A program made the translations under genes and the position numbers. The notes beneath the pieces were generated by a model. That model had not been told where the DNA came from. It was given only the letters and a program-made list of their open reading frames with translations, and ran no database searches. A stretch of DNA of 64,000 bases from Hymenobacter cellulosivorans (lineage in GTDB: Bacteria > Bacteroidota > Bacteroidia > Cytophagales > Hymenobacteraceae), in the NCBI RefSeq assembly GCF_022919135.1, contig NZ_CP095049.1:4468501-4532500 (forward strand), written 5' to 3'. Below are positions 44,901 to 52,383 of this stretch, piece by piece. Every line of letters begins with the position of its first letter. Position 1 is the first letter of the stretch.

Positions 44901-46548
44901 GGCCACCCACGAATTGCTCGTAGCGGGCATTGAAAAAGGCGTAGCGGTGTTCGGGCCCTTCCAGCGTGGCAATCATGGCCGGGGCCTGGGTCAGAATCTG
45001 GCGCAGGTATTCGTCCTTGGTTTCGAGCTGGCGCTGAAACTGCTTCTGGTCGTCGATATCCACGCTGGAAGCGTACCAGCGGCTCACCGAACCGTCGTCG
45101 GGCCGGAGCATGGGCACGGCCCGCAGCAGGTGCCAGCGGTACTGGCCGTCGTGGCGGCGCAGGCGGTACTCCCCCGACCAGGCCTGACCCAGCCTGCGGC
45201 CGCGGGCAAAATCATCTTTGAGGCGGCGCCGGTCGGCGGGGTGCAGGGGCTCGGCCCAGTGTAGGAGGCCTTGGGCGGGCTGCTGGCCCGTAAACTCGTG
45301 GCGCTGGGGGTTGATGTAGAGAATCTGGCCCTGCGCATCGGCAATATAGATGAACAGCGGCAACGACTCTACCATGGTCCGAAACTGGGCGTCCTGGGCC
45401 CGAATTTCAGCCATCAGCTCGGCCGTACGCTGCTTGGCCTCCACCCGCTCAGTCACGTCGATGCCGAACACCAGAATGCCCTGGGTCTGGCCCTGTTCGT
45501 CGGTCAGAGGCTGCAGCACGCCGTCGAAATAGAGCGTAGTGACCGAGCCATCGGCGGCGGCGGGCTGCACCATCGGCATTTCCGACAGCACAAACGGCGC
45601 CCCGGTCCGGTAGATTTCGTCCACGAGCTTGATGTACCCGTTGGTTACTAGCTCGGGCACGGCCAGGGCGGCGGGCATACCTAGTTGCACTTTGCCCCCA
45701 AAAAGCTGATTGCCCCTCTCATTGAGGAAGCCATACACGTGGTCGGGCCCGAGCAGGGTGGCAATATGAGCCGGCACCTGACTAAGAATCTGCTGAAAGT
45801 GCCGATCCTGGGAAGCTAGGCGCTGCTCGATTAGCTTCTGGTCGTGAATGTCGAGCGTAGTGCCCGTCCAGCCTATCAGGGTGCCGGCCGCATCCCGGCG
45901 TGGCACTCCGCGGGCCAGTTGCCAGCGGTACTGCCCATCGGCCCGGCGCAGGCGGTATTCGACCGAATACTCAGTGCCCGCGGCCCGGGTTCGGTGCCAG
46001 TTTTCCAGCACCCGGGCCCGGTCCTCGGGGTGCACCACCGACAGCCAGCCGTCGGCATCAGCCTGGGCACGGCTAATGCCCGTGTACTCCAGCCAGCGCG
46101 CACTGTGGTAGTCGGCGCCGCCGTCGGGGCGGGTCGTCCACACGATTACCGGCAACGTGTCGAACAGCTGCCGGAAGTCAGCCGCTGGCGCAGGACTGGC
46201 TTCCACGACGGGCTCGGCCCGGTAGAGAAAGTAGCGGATTTCGTTTTCGGGCCCCAGCACGGGCCAGGTACGGTGCTGCCAGCCGCCAGCCCGCGCTTCG
46301 TGCGCGGCCCAAGTGTTGGCTACGGCCGCCAAGCCGGCCTGCAGCTCGGCGCCTACCGTTCCCCACTCCGCCGATGACTCCGGCCCAAATACCGCCTCCA
46401 CGACCTGGCCCAGCAGCTGCTCCAGCGGCTGCCCAGCGGTTTCGGCAGCCTCGGCCGAAGCTGCCACGATGGTCAGCGCCGGCGAAAGGGCCAGGTGAAT
46501 ACCGGGCAGGGCTGCAAAAAGAGCTTGATAGTCGGGTTGGGCGGGCAT
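41974..46548 (-). CDS. Giant multi-PAS sensor histidine kinase (ten PAS domains)
   Basis: A 1524-residue soluble kinase from the ATG at 46548. About ten PAS domains fill the first 1280 residues. One type recurs three times almost unchanged: ILSQVPAHIATLLGPDH, ILTQAPAMIATLEGPEH and ILGQAPAIIATLEGPEH. These alternate with PAS_3/PAC units ending in YRWHL or YRWFL and HIDDQK-like linkers. The kinase core has the phospho-acceptor His1310 in SHDLTQPINN, an N-box NLLSNALKYS, VRDNGQGID and GSGMGLYLV. No transmembrane segment and no receiver domain are seen, and no response regulator is adjacent. The signal sensed is unknown. Confidence 0.93.
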   Translation of the reverse strand: MPAQPDYQALFAALPGIHLALSPALTIVAASAEAAETAGQPLEQLLGQVVEAVFGPESSAEWGTVGAELQAGLAAVANTWAAHEARAGGWQHRTWPVLGPENEIRYFLYRAEPVVEASPAPAADFRQLFDTLPVIVWTTRPDGGADYHSARWLEYTGISRAQADADGWLSVVHPEDRARVLENWHRTRAAGTEYSVEYRLRRADGQYRWQLARGVPRRDAAGTLIGWTGTTLDIHDQKLIEQRLASQDRHFQQILSQVPAHIATLLGPDHVYGFLNERGNQLFGGKVQLGMPAALAVPELVTNGYIKLVDEIYRTGAPFVLSEMPMVQPAAADGSVTTLYFDGVLQPLTDEQGQTQGILVFGIDVTERVEAKQRTAELMAEIRAQDAQFRTMVESLPLFIYIADAQGQILYINPQRHEFTGQQPAQGLLHWAEPLHPADRRRLKDDFARGRRLGQAWSGEYRLRRHDGQYRWHLLRAVPMLRPDDGSVSRWYASSVDIDDQKQFQRQLETKDEYLRQILTQAPAMIATLEGPEHRYAFFNARYEQFVGGRAVLGQCVADVLPELVEQDFIPLLDQVYRSQKPLVGQEMPIWLTDPATGQRRQHYLNFSYQALRDSQGQPRGILVFLVEVTEQVLARQRADGLVTQLQRSDERLRRMTEALPVMTFINDATGHTEYTSPQWHQYAGYPPGTDVNEVWDALLHPDDRARARAEYAAALAEKRGWNLEVRLRRYDGEYRWHLSHTVPADTDEGLKWYGSTVDIHEQKRLSQELAASTAHFSQLLEALPQLTWTASPVDGQVTYTNRSFQAYTGAAAPELLGTGWSRYVHPADQTTTFQGLPAVIRTGVGAQTEHRLRGADGRYRWFLGNLLPLRNSAGEITQWLGTNTDIDDQKGVQEQLRRQDQRLSQILGQAPAIIATLEGPEHRYAFFNEAHNILMGNRAGLGKPLAEVLPELVEQGFVTRLDQVYQTGETFVGHEMPMQPIGNRTGTPSLYLDLTFQALRDEQGQIFGVLAFAVEATERVRARQSAGALAAEVGRRDVRLRRMTEALPAVSFICAPDGQMEYLSPQWYHYTGQTTELQTGDIFTALVHPDDQAEVRRSLRRALMRGQPWELQYRLRHHDGQYRWQISRGVPEYDAQGQALRWYGTLVDNHEQKELQNQLQRSEEQFRFMAESIPQIVWTAGPDGKLDYINRRWTELTGRSVAYGLEFGWTELLPPQERERITANFMAGMRGGADYEQESQLLSAQDGRYRWFLHRGTPMRDAAGNVIKWFGTSTDIDDFKQASQQLEARNQQLARTNADLDSFVYTASHDLTQPINNMAGIFEELTRTAYFRDPDAMKLIVMFERALQQIHQTIHDLSDVVQLQRRHALVPAENVDLAALTQEVLGSMQEQSAALGAEFRLDFTAVPTVRFVRPNLQSILYNLLSNALKYSEPGRPPRVQVSSGIQDGVPVLTVRDNGQGIDLERHGSQLFQLFRRFHEHIEGSGMGLYLVNRMVQLNGAWLEVDSQVGVGSTFRIYFKAQES

Positions 46549-46763
46549 AAGAGAATCATAACGGGCCGCAGAAGCTCCTTGCTGGCGGGGCAGTATACGT
46601 AAGCGCCGCCATACTGAAGCATTCCGCCGCACGATTGTTGCCCGGCGGAGCGTTTCTTAACTGGCACTAGCTGGTGCCGGCTCGTAGTCAGCAGAAGGGC
46701 CGCCTTTGCTTTTTGTAGCCTTTCTTTGCCCCGCCGCGTAGCAATGATACGCCCATATTAGTC

Positions 46764-47279
46764 ATGAAAAAGCCCTTGTTTCTTCCGCCCCTGTTCAGTG
46801 CCGCCCGCGCCGCCGGAATGACGGCCTGGCAAACCGGCCGCCTTTTCCAGCAGCTGGCCAAAAAAGCCCTGGACTCCATCCAGGACATTCTGCGGGCCGA
46901 AGTGCAGAAGGGCAACGTGCAGCTCGTGGCCGATTTTCTGGCCGACAAGGCCCTGCCCGCCGCTAAAGCCCTGCTGCTGGAGCGCATGGCCGCCCGGCTG
47001 CTGATCCGCATCGGACTGCGCGGGGCCCTGGCAACCAATGTCGTCGGCTGGATTCTGCCCTTCGTGCTGGAGCGCCTGATCAAAGTGGGGGTCAGTACCG
47101 GCTTCTTCGAGAAGGTGCGCACCCACGCTACCGTTGCCGACACGCTCCGCCGCCTCGACGAGCTCAAGCGCGCCGCCTGGAAAACCATGGTTCCCGATGC
47201 CGGCAGCGGCGCCGAAGTGCTGCCCGACGACCACCCGATGCCCGCGCAACTGCCGCCTACGGCCGGTTCTGAGTTGTAA
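46764..47279 (+). CDS. Protein of unknown function, helical
   Basis: A 171-residue protein rich in Ala, Leu and Arg, probably all-helical and with amphipathic stretches (QQLAKKALDSIQDILRAEV, ALPAAKALLLERMAARLL). A possible membrane-associated segment is NVVGWILPFVLERLIKVGV. The end is disordered and Pro/Gly-rich. It is divergent from the kinase. No family is recognised. Confidence 0.65.
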   Translation: MKKPLFLPPLFSAARAAGMTAWQTGRLFQQLAKKALDSIQDILRAEVQKGNVQLVADFLADKALPAAKALLLERMAARLLIRIGLRGALATNVVGWILPFVLERLIKVGVSTGFFEKVRTHATVADTLRRLDELKRAAWKTMVPDAGSGAEVLPDDHPMPAQLPPTAGSEL

Positions 47280-47382
47280 GGAACAAGGAAAACCCAGGCT
47301 CCCGGCGTGAGTCCCACCCGCTGCCCGGCTGGTTTGGTCGAAAAGGCAGTAAGCCGGCAGCCGATTTTCCTACCTTGCGGGC

Positions 47383-49014
47383 ATGATTAAAACGCTACCC
47401 CAACTATTTTTAGGCCTAACGCTGCTGTTTGCCGGCTCCAGCGCCCACCAAGCCCTAGCCCAGGGTCCCGTTAAGCAATGGGACAAAACCTACGGCGGCA
47501 CCCTGGAGGACCGCCCCCTAGCAGTGGTCCTGACACCCGATGGCGGCTCCATCATTGGCGGACAGTCGTACTCGGACGCTGGGGGTGATAAGACGCAGAG
47601 CAGCACGGATACCGACTACTGGATTCTGCGGCTCGACGCCAGTGGCAACAAGATCTGGGACCGGACTTTCGGCACCTTCGGCAACGATATGTTTACAACG
47701 CTGGAAGCTACGGCCGACGGCGGCTTTCTGTTGGGCGGCACTACCAATACAGCCGTCAGTGGCGACAAAACCCAGGCCGGGCCCGGAGGCACCGATTTCT
47801 GGGTGATTAAGCTTGATGCCAACGGCACCAAGCTCTGGGACCGGGTCTACGGCAGTACGGGCCCCGATGCGCTGACGGCCATGGTCCGCACCCCGGACGG
47901 GGGCTTTCTGCTGGGCGGCACGTCGGGCGCGGGCGTTAGCGGCAACAAAACCCAACCCGGCAAAGGCGACAATGACTACTGGGTAATCAAGATTGACGCC
48001 GCCGGTAACAAGCTCTGGGACCAGGTATACGGCGGTACCTTCTATGATAACCTGAGCACCATGGTGGCCACCCAGGATGGAGGAGCCATCCTGGCCGGGA
48101 CTTCCGGCTCGGTGCTCGGCGCCGACAAAACGGAGGCCAACCAGGGCGGCTCCGACTATTGGGTTGTCAAGATTGATGCCGCCGGAACCAAACAGTGGGA
48201 CCGCACCCTTGGGGGTACCGACGACGACCAGGCCACCGGTATCCGGCAGGCCCTGGACGGGGGGTACATCGTGGCGGGGTCTTCAATCTCGGGCCAGGGC
48301 GGCAATAAAACGCAACCCAGCCGCGGCGGGCGAGATATGTGGCTGATTAAGCTCAACGCTAACGGTACCAAGCAATGGGACCGCACCTTCGGAGGCATTG
48401 CCACCGAGGAACCCGCCTCGGTAGTGGCAACCAACGACGGCGGCTTTCTGGCCGCGGGCTACTCCAACTCGAATATCAGCGGCGACAAGACCCAGAATAT
48501 CATTGGCCTCTCCGACGTCTGGATGATTAAGATCGACGCCAACGGTATCAAACAGTGGGACCGCACCATGGGCGGCACCAAACTGGATTACCTGCTGACC
48601 TTCCAGGCCATGCAGGTGGCCCCGGACGGCAGCCTGCTGCTGGCCGTATTCAGTGAATCCAATAGCGGCTTTGATAAAACGCAGTCCAGCAAAGGCCTGC
48701 AAGACTACTGGATTATCAAGCTGGGCAATGTCACGACGGCCACGGCGGCCCCGGTAGCCGGCCAGGTTTTGCAGGCTTATCCCAACCCGGCCACGCGCCA
48801 GCTCACCGTGCGCCTGGGCAATGGCGCCCCGCGCACCAACCTGCGCCTGTCACTACTCGATGCCACGGGCCGCACTGTATACAGTCAACGCGTAACAGCA
48901 ACCGGCGAGGCCGAAGTACCGCTTACGCTTCGTGAGCACCCGGCCGGGCTCTACCTATTGCGCCTGGAAGGTCCCGAGGGTTACGTGGCCACGCAGCGTC
49001 TGCAGCTGAACTGA
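47383..49014 (+). CDS. Secreted seven-repeat protein with T9SS sorting domain
   Basis: A 543-residue protein. The signal peptide ends near ALAQG. Seven repeats of roughly 57-60 residues follow, each with a WDRxxGG core (WDKTYGG, WDRTFGT, WDRVYGS, WDQVYGG, WDRTLGG, WDRTFGG, WDRTMGG), a DGGF/LLGG strand, a DKTQ turn and a DYWxIKxDANG strand, suggesting a beta-propeller. The T9SS domain begins QAYPNPATRQLTV and ends ATQRLQLN. It should be exported by T9SS to the cell surface or medium. Function unknown. Confidence 0.88.
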   Translation: MIKTLPQLFLGLTLLFAGSSAHQALAQGPVKQWDKTYGGTLEDRPLAVVLTPDGGSIIGGQSYSDAGGDKTQSSTDTDYWILRLDASGNKIWDRTFGTFGNDMFTTLEATADGGFLLGGTTNTAVSGDKTQAGPGGTDFWVIKLDANGTKLWDRVYGSTGPDALTAMVRTPDGGFLLGGTSGAGVSGNKTQPGKGDNDYWVIKIDAAGNKLWDQVYGGTFYDNLSTMVATQDGGAILAGTSGSVLGADKTEANQGGSDYWVVKIDAAGTKQWDRTLGGTDDDQATGIRQALDGGYIVAGSSISGQGGNKTQPSRGGRDMWLIKLNANGTKQWDRTFGGIATEEPASVVATNDGGFLAAGYSNSNISGDKTQNIIGLSDVWMIKIDANGIKQWDRTMGGTKLDYLLTFQAMQVAPDGSLLLAVFSESNSGFDKTQSSKGLQDYWIIKLGNVTTATAAPVAGQVLQAYPNPATRQLTVRLGNGAPRTNLRLSLLDATGRTVYSQRVTATGEAEVPLTLREHPAGLYLLRLEGPEGYVATQRLQLN

Positions 49015-49056
49015 TTTGGCAACGGGTCGGGCCGGCCTCAGGGGAGCCGGTAGGCA

Positions 49057-49506
49057 TCAGGAAAACAGCCCCGCCGTGTGGGCCGCCCGAATCAGTTCCG
49101 GGGCGGTTTTGAGGGCCACGTGCACGAAGCGCTTGGCCGACTCTTTCACCTCGTCCTTGCTGACTTCCCGGGATTCTTCGCGCACAAACTCGGCCAGGAG
49201 CTTAAAGGAGTGGGCAATGGCCTCGTGCCGGGGCTTGTCGGCGTGCAGCTCCTGCTGCACAATGGCCAACTGGGCGCGGAGCTTGTCGCGCCGGGAGGTG
49301 AACACCGAGTCGTTTTCCATGTGGGGCCGGATTCGCTCCACCAGTTCCACCAGGGGCAGCAGCTTGGTGGCCGTAGTAGCGGCCGTAGCCACCAGCGGGT
49401 TCATGAGCCGGTCGCGCTTGCGGAGCCGCTCCGCCAGCAGTGCTTCTTCCGGCGGTGCCCCGGCCGTATCCAGCATTACTTCTCCCCTGTTGTTATCAGC
49501 CTCCAT
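49057..49506 (-). CDS. Cytoplasmic helical protein of unknown function
   Basis: A 149-residue protein with no signal peptide and a high content of charged residues. Long helices are likely (LAERLRKRDRLMNPLV, SRRDKLRAQLAIVQQEL, KDEVKESAKRFVHVAL). It ends RAAHTAGLFS. No family is recognised. Convergent with the T9SS repeat protein. Confidence 0.65.
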   Translation of the reverse strand: MEADNNRGEVMLDTAGAPPEEALLAERLRKRDRLMNPLVATAATTATKLLPLVELVERIRPHMENDSVFTSRRDKLRAQLAIVQQELHADKPRHEAIAHSFKLLAEFVREESREVSKDEVKESAKRFVHVALKTAPELIRAAHTAGLFS

Positions 49507-49707
49507 GCCATGACGAATCTAGTGCTCTCCTAAAGTACGGCCGCCGCACCGGGATTTCCAATTCTTGGGTGGCTCTTGCTGCATTCGGGGCACAAGAGCC
49601 AGCTAGTGGGCTAAAGCTGAACGGCAAGCATAAGCATTTTACTATCTTTCGATCCGCTGAGCACGACGTCTTTTTCCACTAGCTACTGATCTTTCTTTAC
49701 TCTTCTT

Positions 49708-49887
49708 ATGCCCCAGCATCCTACTCCCGCACCCCACGTAGCCGGGGTTTCTATTTCCAGTAAAAATGGCATCATTGTTCTAGTTATCATCCTGATCCTG
49801 ATTGCCCTGTTCGGTAAGTCCACTACCTCCACGCCCCCTGCAGCAAAGCCCGGGCAAGCAACTGTAGCAGACTCAGTAGCCGAGTGA
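49708..49887 (+). CDS. Small single-helix membrane protein
   Basis: A 59-residue reading frame from ATG 49708 to TGA 49887, too short for a size-filtered gene list. It has a polar N-terminus, one strongly hydrophobic helix (GIIVLVIILILIALFG) and a Thr/Pro/Ala-rich tail (STTSTPPAAKPG). Such a helix in frame with a clean start supports a real gene. The 200 bp before it show no other gene. Confidence 0.5.
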   Translation: MPQHPTPAPHVAGVSISSKNGIIVLVIILILIALFGKSTTSTPPAAKPGQATVADSVAE

Positions 49888-50068
49888 TCAGGCGGAACGC
49901 CACCACTAGTGACTTCGAAGCCCAGCCTTACACTTCTCCCCTGACAGTGTGCGCCACACTGCTACTGCTAAGGTTGGATTATGTAATCAGCAGTAGAGGC
50001 GAAAACTCAGTAAAAAGCATGGCAAAGGCATGTATTCGCTTGCGAGGAATTGAGTAGCTTGCTGCTGA

Positions 50069-50230
50069 GTTTCTATAACCCAATCTGCTCACGAAAACCA
50101 AGTTTATCTCCTTGATTGCGAGAGGAACGCAGCTGCTCTGCGCTCGGAGAACGACCTACTCCGGAGCCAGCTGGCGGATAAGGAGCGGATTATCCAGCTG
50201 TTGGAGCGGCAACAAAATTTATCAAAGTAG
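50069..50230 (+). pseudogene. Remnant C-terminus of a helix-turn-helix regulator
   Basis: A frame with no start codon begins after a stop at 50066-50068 and runs to a TAG at 50228-50230. It encodes about 53 residues ending ENDLLRSQLADKERIIQLLE, then a short Gln-rich end. That coiled-coil end is typical of Bacteroidota XRE-type repressors. The DNA-binding N-terminus is absent here, so this looks like a decayed fragment. The rest of 49888-50261 holds no recognisable gene. Confidence 0.4.
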
Positions 50231-50261
50231 TTCTTAAGCAATTCATCTCTTCTGAAATGGT

Positions 50262-50597
50262 ATGAGCCAAGTCCAAATCAGGTATACTGACATTCCATGG
50301 GAAGGTAAAACGGTACGATTAGTCCGGTTTCCTAACACTCCTGTGCGGCCCTCTGGATTCATATCTGAATGGGATACTCCCGAAGTAAATCCGAACGATT
50401 ATCTACCTGAAGCTATAGAGCAGGAAGTAGCACGGCTTTTCCAAGATGATAAAGTCGAGCTCTATTTTGACTCTATCGAAATGATTTTTCATCCTTCTGA
50501 TGATCTGGTAAAATTTCCTGCTGCTATGGTAGACGACGATTCCAAAGACTTCACTTGGCACGAGGCCACACTAACGAATCAGTACAAGACACTTTAG
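50262..50597 (+). CDS. Protein of unknown function
   Basis: A 111-residue protein, acidic and without signal peptide, beginning MSQVQIRYTDIPWEGKTVRL and ending in a Trp-containing segment (KDFTWHEATLTNQYKTL). The DNA is clearly lower in GC than the surroundings. It overlaps the start of the next frame by 43 bp. No family is recognised. Confidence 0.55.
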   Translation: MSQVQIRYTDIPWEGKTVRLVRFPNTPVRPSGFISEWDTPEVNPNDYLPEAIEQEVARLFQDDKVELYFDSIEMIFHPSDDLVKFPAAMVDDDSKDFTWHEATLTNQYKTL

Positions 50598-50809
50598 CAC
50601 AAGCCAGAACATATCCATTTAACCCTATTTCAATACGTTATGGCAAATTGCCCCAAGAGCAAGAGCTCCCCGAAGTAACCGAACGACTTGGCTTTGCGGG
50701 CTTCGTGCAGTATTCCACTCTTTCCATGTTTAGCAATGAGCAGTTTGAGTTGCTGACAAAAATTGCAGGTGATCTAGAAGCTATGCAACAACACTTTAAC
50801 AATCAATAG
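50555..50809 (+). CDS. Protein of unknown function, overlapping start or frameshifted continuation
   Basis: An 84-residue frame with only a TTG start available (50555), rich in Gln, Phe and Ser, ending LEAMQQHFNNQ. It may be a separate gene coupled to the previous one, or the rest of a single longer gene split by a frameshift near 50590. The low GC matches the previous gene. It stops one base before the next lipoprotein ATG. Confidence 0.4.
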   Translation: MARGHTNESVQDTLAQARTYPFNPISIRYGKLPQEQELPEVTERLGFAGFVQYSTLSMFSNEQFELLTKIAGDLEAMQQHFNNQ

Positions 50810-51244
50810 ATGAGCATGTTACCTACCATTTCCACACCTCGCCTGTTACTCCTGCTCCTGCTGTGCCTGACGCTGCTCGCGGCCGCCTGTACCAAAGACG
50901 CGGCCGAACCCGGGCCCACGTTAGAAGGCCGTTGGAAACATAAAAGTATTGTCTACAACCTCTATCGCTCCAACGGCACCCTCCTGCTCGCAGATAGCCT
51001 GTCTATGCTACCCAGTCACCGGGTTATCACAGCCGATGTCATTACGGAGCACGACGTGAAGGATAATTCGCTCCTCCACACGGCCAACTATATCCGCACC
51101 AACAACCGCATCGACTTTGTTCCCGTCACTCGCATCGACGAACATCTTATCGAGTTGACCGAGCACCGCCTTACTCTGCACTCCGATACGGTCTTTCTTT
51201 CTGAAGATGTCTATACTATAGTCGTGCGTAAGTACACCCGCTAG
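50810..51244 (+). CDS. Small lipoprotein, lipocalin-like pattern (tandem copy 1)
   Basis: A 144-residue outer-membrane-type lipoprotein with lipobox LLAAAC, followed by TKDAAEPGPTLEGRW. The mature part is beta-rich (HKSIVYNLY, FVPVTRID, LIELTEHRLTLHSDTVFL), like small lipocalin-type lipoproteins. It is the first of three tandem paralogues, with the shared AEPxPxLEGxW signature after the lipidated Cys. It starts directly at the previous stop, though an ATG at 50816 is also possible. Confidence 0.75.
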   Translation: MSMLPTISTPRLLLLLLLCLTLLAAACTKDAAEPGPTLEGRWKHKSIVYNLYRSNGTLLLADSLSMLPSHRVITADVITEHDVKDNSLLHTANYIRTNNRIDFVPVTRIDEHLIELTEHRLTLHSDTVFLSEDVYTIVVRKYTR

Positions 51245-51307
51245 TGCGCTCAGTCGCCCTAGGGCCCGCCGCGGCGGCGTAGTTTTCTCGCTGCTATTCG
51301 TATTCCT

Positions 51308-51730
51308 ATGCCTCGCTTGTTCCCCTTGCTCTTACTGTGCCTGACGCTGTTGCTGGCCGCCTGTAAGAAAGACTCTGCCGAGCCTGAGCCGCCGCTGGAA
51401 GGCGCTTGGCTGAAGGTCGAAGATGTCAAGTCTATCTACGACCCTACCGGCAAACTGCTCGACACCTATACTTCCCCCAACCTTGAGGGATTCACCTGGG
51501 AGTTTACCTCTACCAGCCATCAGCTTTTTTTCACGTATCGCGGGCAATACACGCCGGCTGGCCCCCCGCTCACCTTCAAACGAGTGGGCAACAAGCTCAT
51601 GCATGACCAGAACGGGGAAGTAGCGCAAATCCTCACCTTGACCCAGCACCAGCTGGTGTTGTTCTACGAGAAGCAATTCCCGGATGCCAATGGCAACCGT
51701 ACCGACTGGCGGTTGACCTTTTCCCGCTAG
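51308..51730 (+). CDS. Small lipoprotein, tandem copy 2
   Basis: A 140-residue lipoprotein, lipobox LLLAAC then KKDSAEPEPPLEGAW. The pattern of beta strands matches copy 1 (WLKVEDVKSIYD, HQLFFTYRGQY, LTQHQLVLFYEKQF). Closely related to the neighbouring copies, so it arose by local duplication. Function unknown. Confidence 0.78.
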   Translation: MPRLFPLLLLCLTLLLAACKKDSAEPEPPLEGAWLKVEDVKSIYDPTGKLLDTYTSPNLEGFTWEFTSTSHQLFFTYRGQYTPAGPPLTFKRVGNKLMHDQNGEVAQILTLTQHQLVLFYEKQFPDANGNRTDWRLTFSR

Positions 51731-51795
51731 CCCAGGGCTGGTTTCTCCAGGGGGCCACCGGGGCGGCGCCTTTGCAATTCGTTATTCCTTATCCC

Positions 51796-52215
51796 ATGCC
51801 CCGCCTGCTCCTATTAAGCTTTCTGCTGCTCACGGCTGCCTGTAAGAAGGAAGCCGCCGAGCCTGAGCCAGCACTGCAAGGCCGCTGGAACAGAAATGCC
51901 TTTGTATCCATCGACTATGATGCAACGGGCAACGTGCTGGCAACTTACGAGGATCAGCCAACGGGACTAGAGCTGTACTACACCATCTCTGCCGACACGA
52001 TACGGTACTTCGAGAATCAAACGCTTCTTTCGCACAGCCGCTACGCCCGGGAAGGCTCGGTGTTGCACGTGATGCAGTACAACGTGAACATGCGCCGGAT
52101 GGACCAGTATGATTTGACGATTACCGAGCTAACCGATGCCCGGTTGGTTTTTCAGCGGCGCGCAACTCGCCCCGGCGGGTATTACTCTATTTCGACGACA
52201 ACCTGCGCCCGGTAA
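51796..52215 (+). CDS. Small lipoprotein, tandem copy 3
   Basis: A 139-residue lipoprotein from the ATG at 51796, lipobox LLTAAC then KKEAAEPEPALQGRW. It shares the beta-rich body of copies 1 and 2 (FVSIDYDATG, ELTDARLVFQRR) and ends near CAR. A terminator follows, convergent with glnN. Confidence 0.77.
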   Translation: MPRLLLLSFLLLTAACKKEAAEPEPALQGRWNRNAFVSIDYDATGNVLATYEDQPTGLELYYTISADTIRYFENQTLLSHSRYAREGSVLHVMQYNVNMRRMDQYDLTITELTDARLVFQRRATRPGGYYSISTTTCAR

Positions 52216-52293
52216 GCTCCGCGTTTCGCTGCCGTTGTAGCTTGAGCTGCGCCTGAGTCAGATACCGTCTTCTCATAAACTGTAAAGCACAAA

Positions 52294-52321
52294 AAAAGCC
52301 GCCCCACCCGGAACGGCTTTT
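52294..52321. terminator. Intrinsic terminator between the lipoprotein cluster and glnN
   Basis: AAAAGCCG pairs with CGGCTTTT over a 12-nt loop, with A and T tracts on either side, so it can serve both convergent transcripts. Confidence 0.75.
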
Positions 52322-52383
52322 AGTGAAATCGAGAAACCGGAGAAAATTCCCACCCAACTCCGGCCCGATTCTAACCTCTGGAC

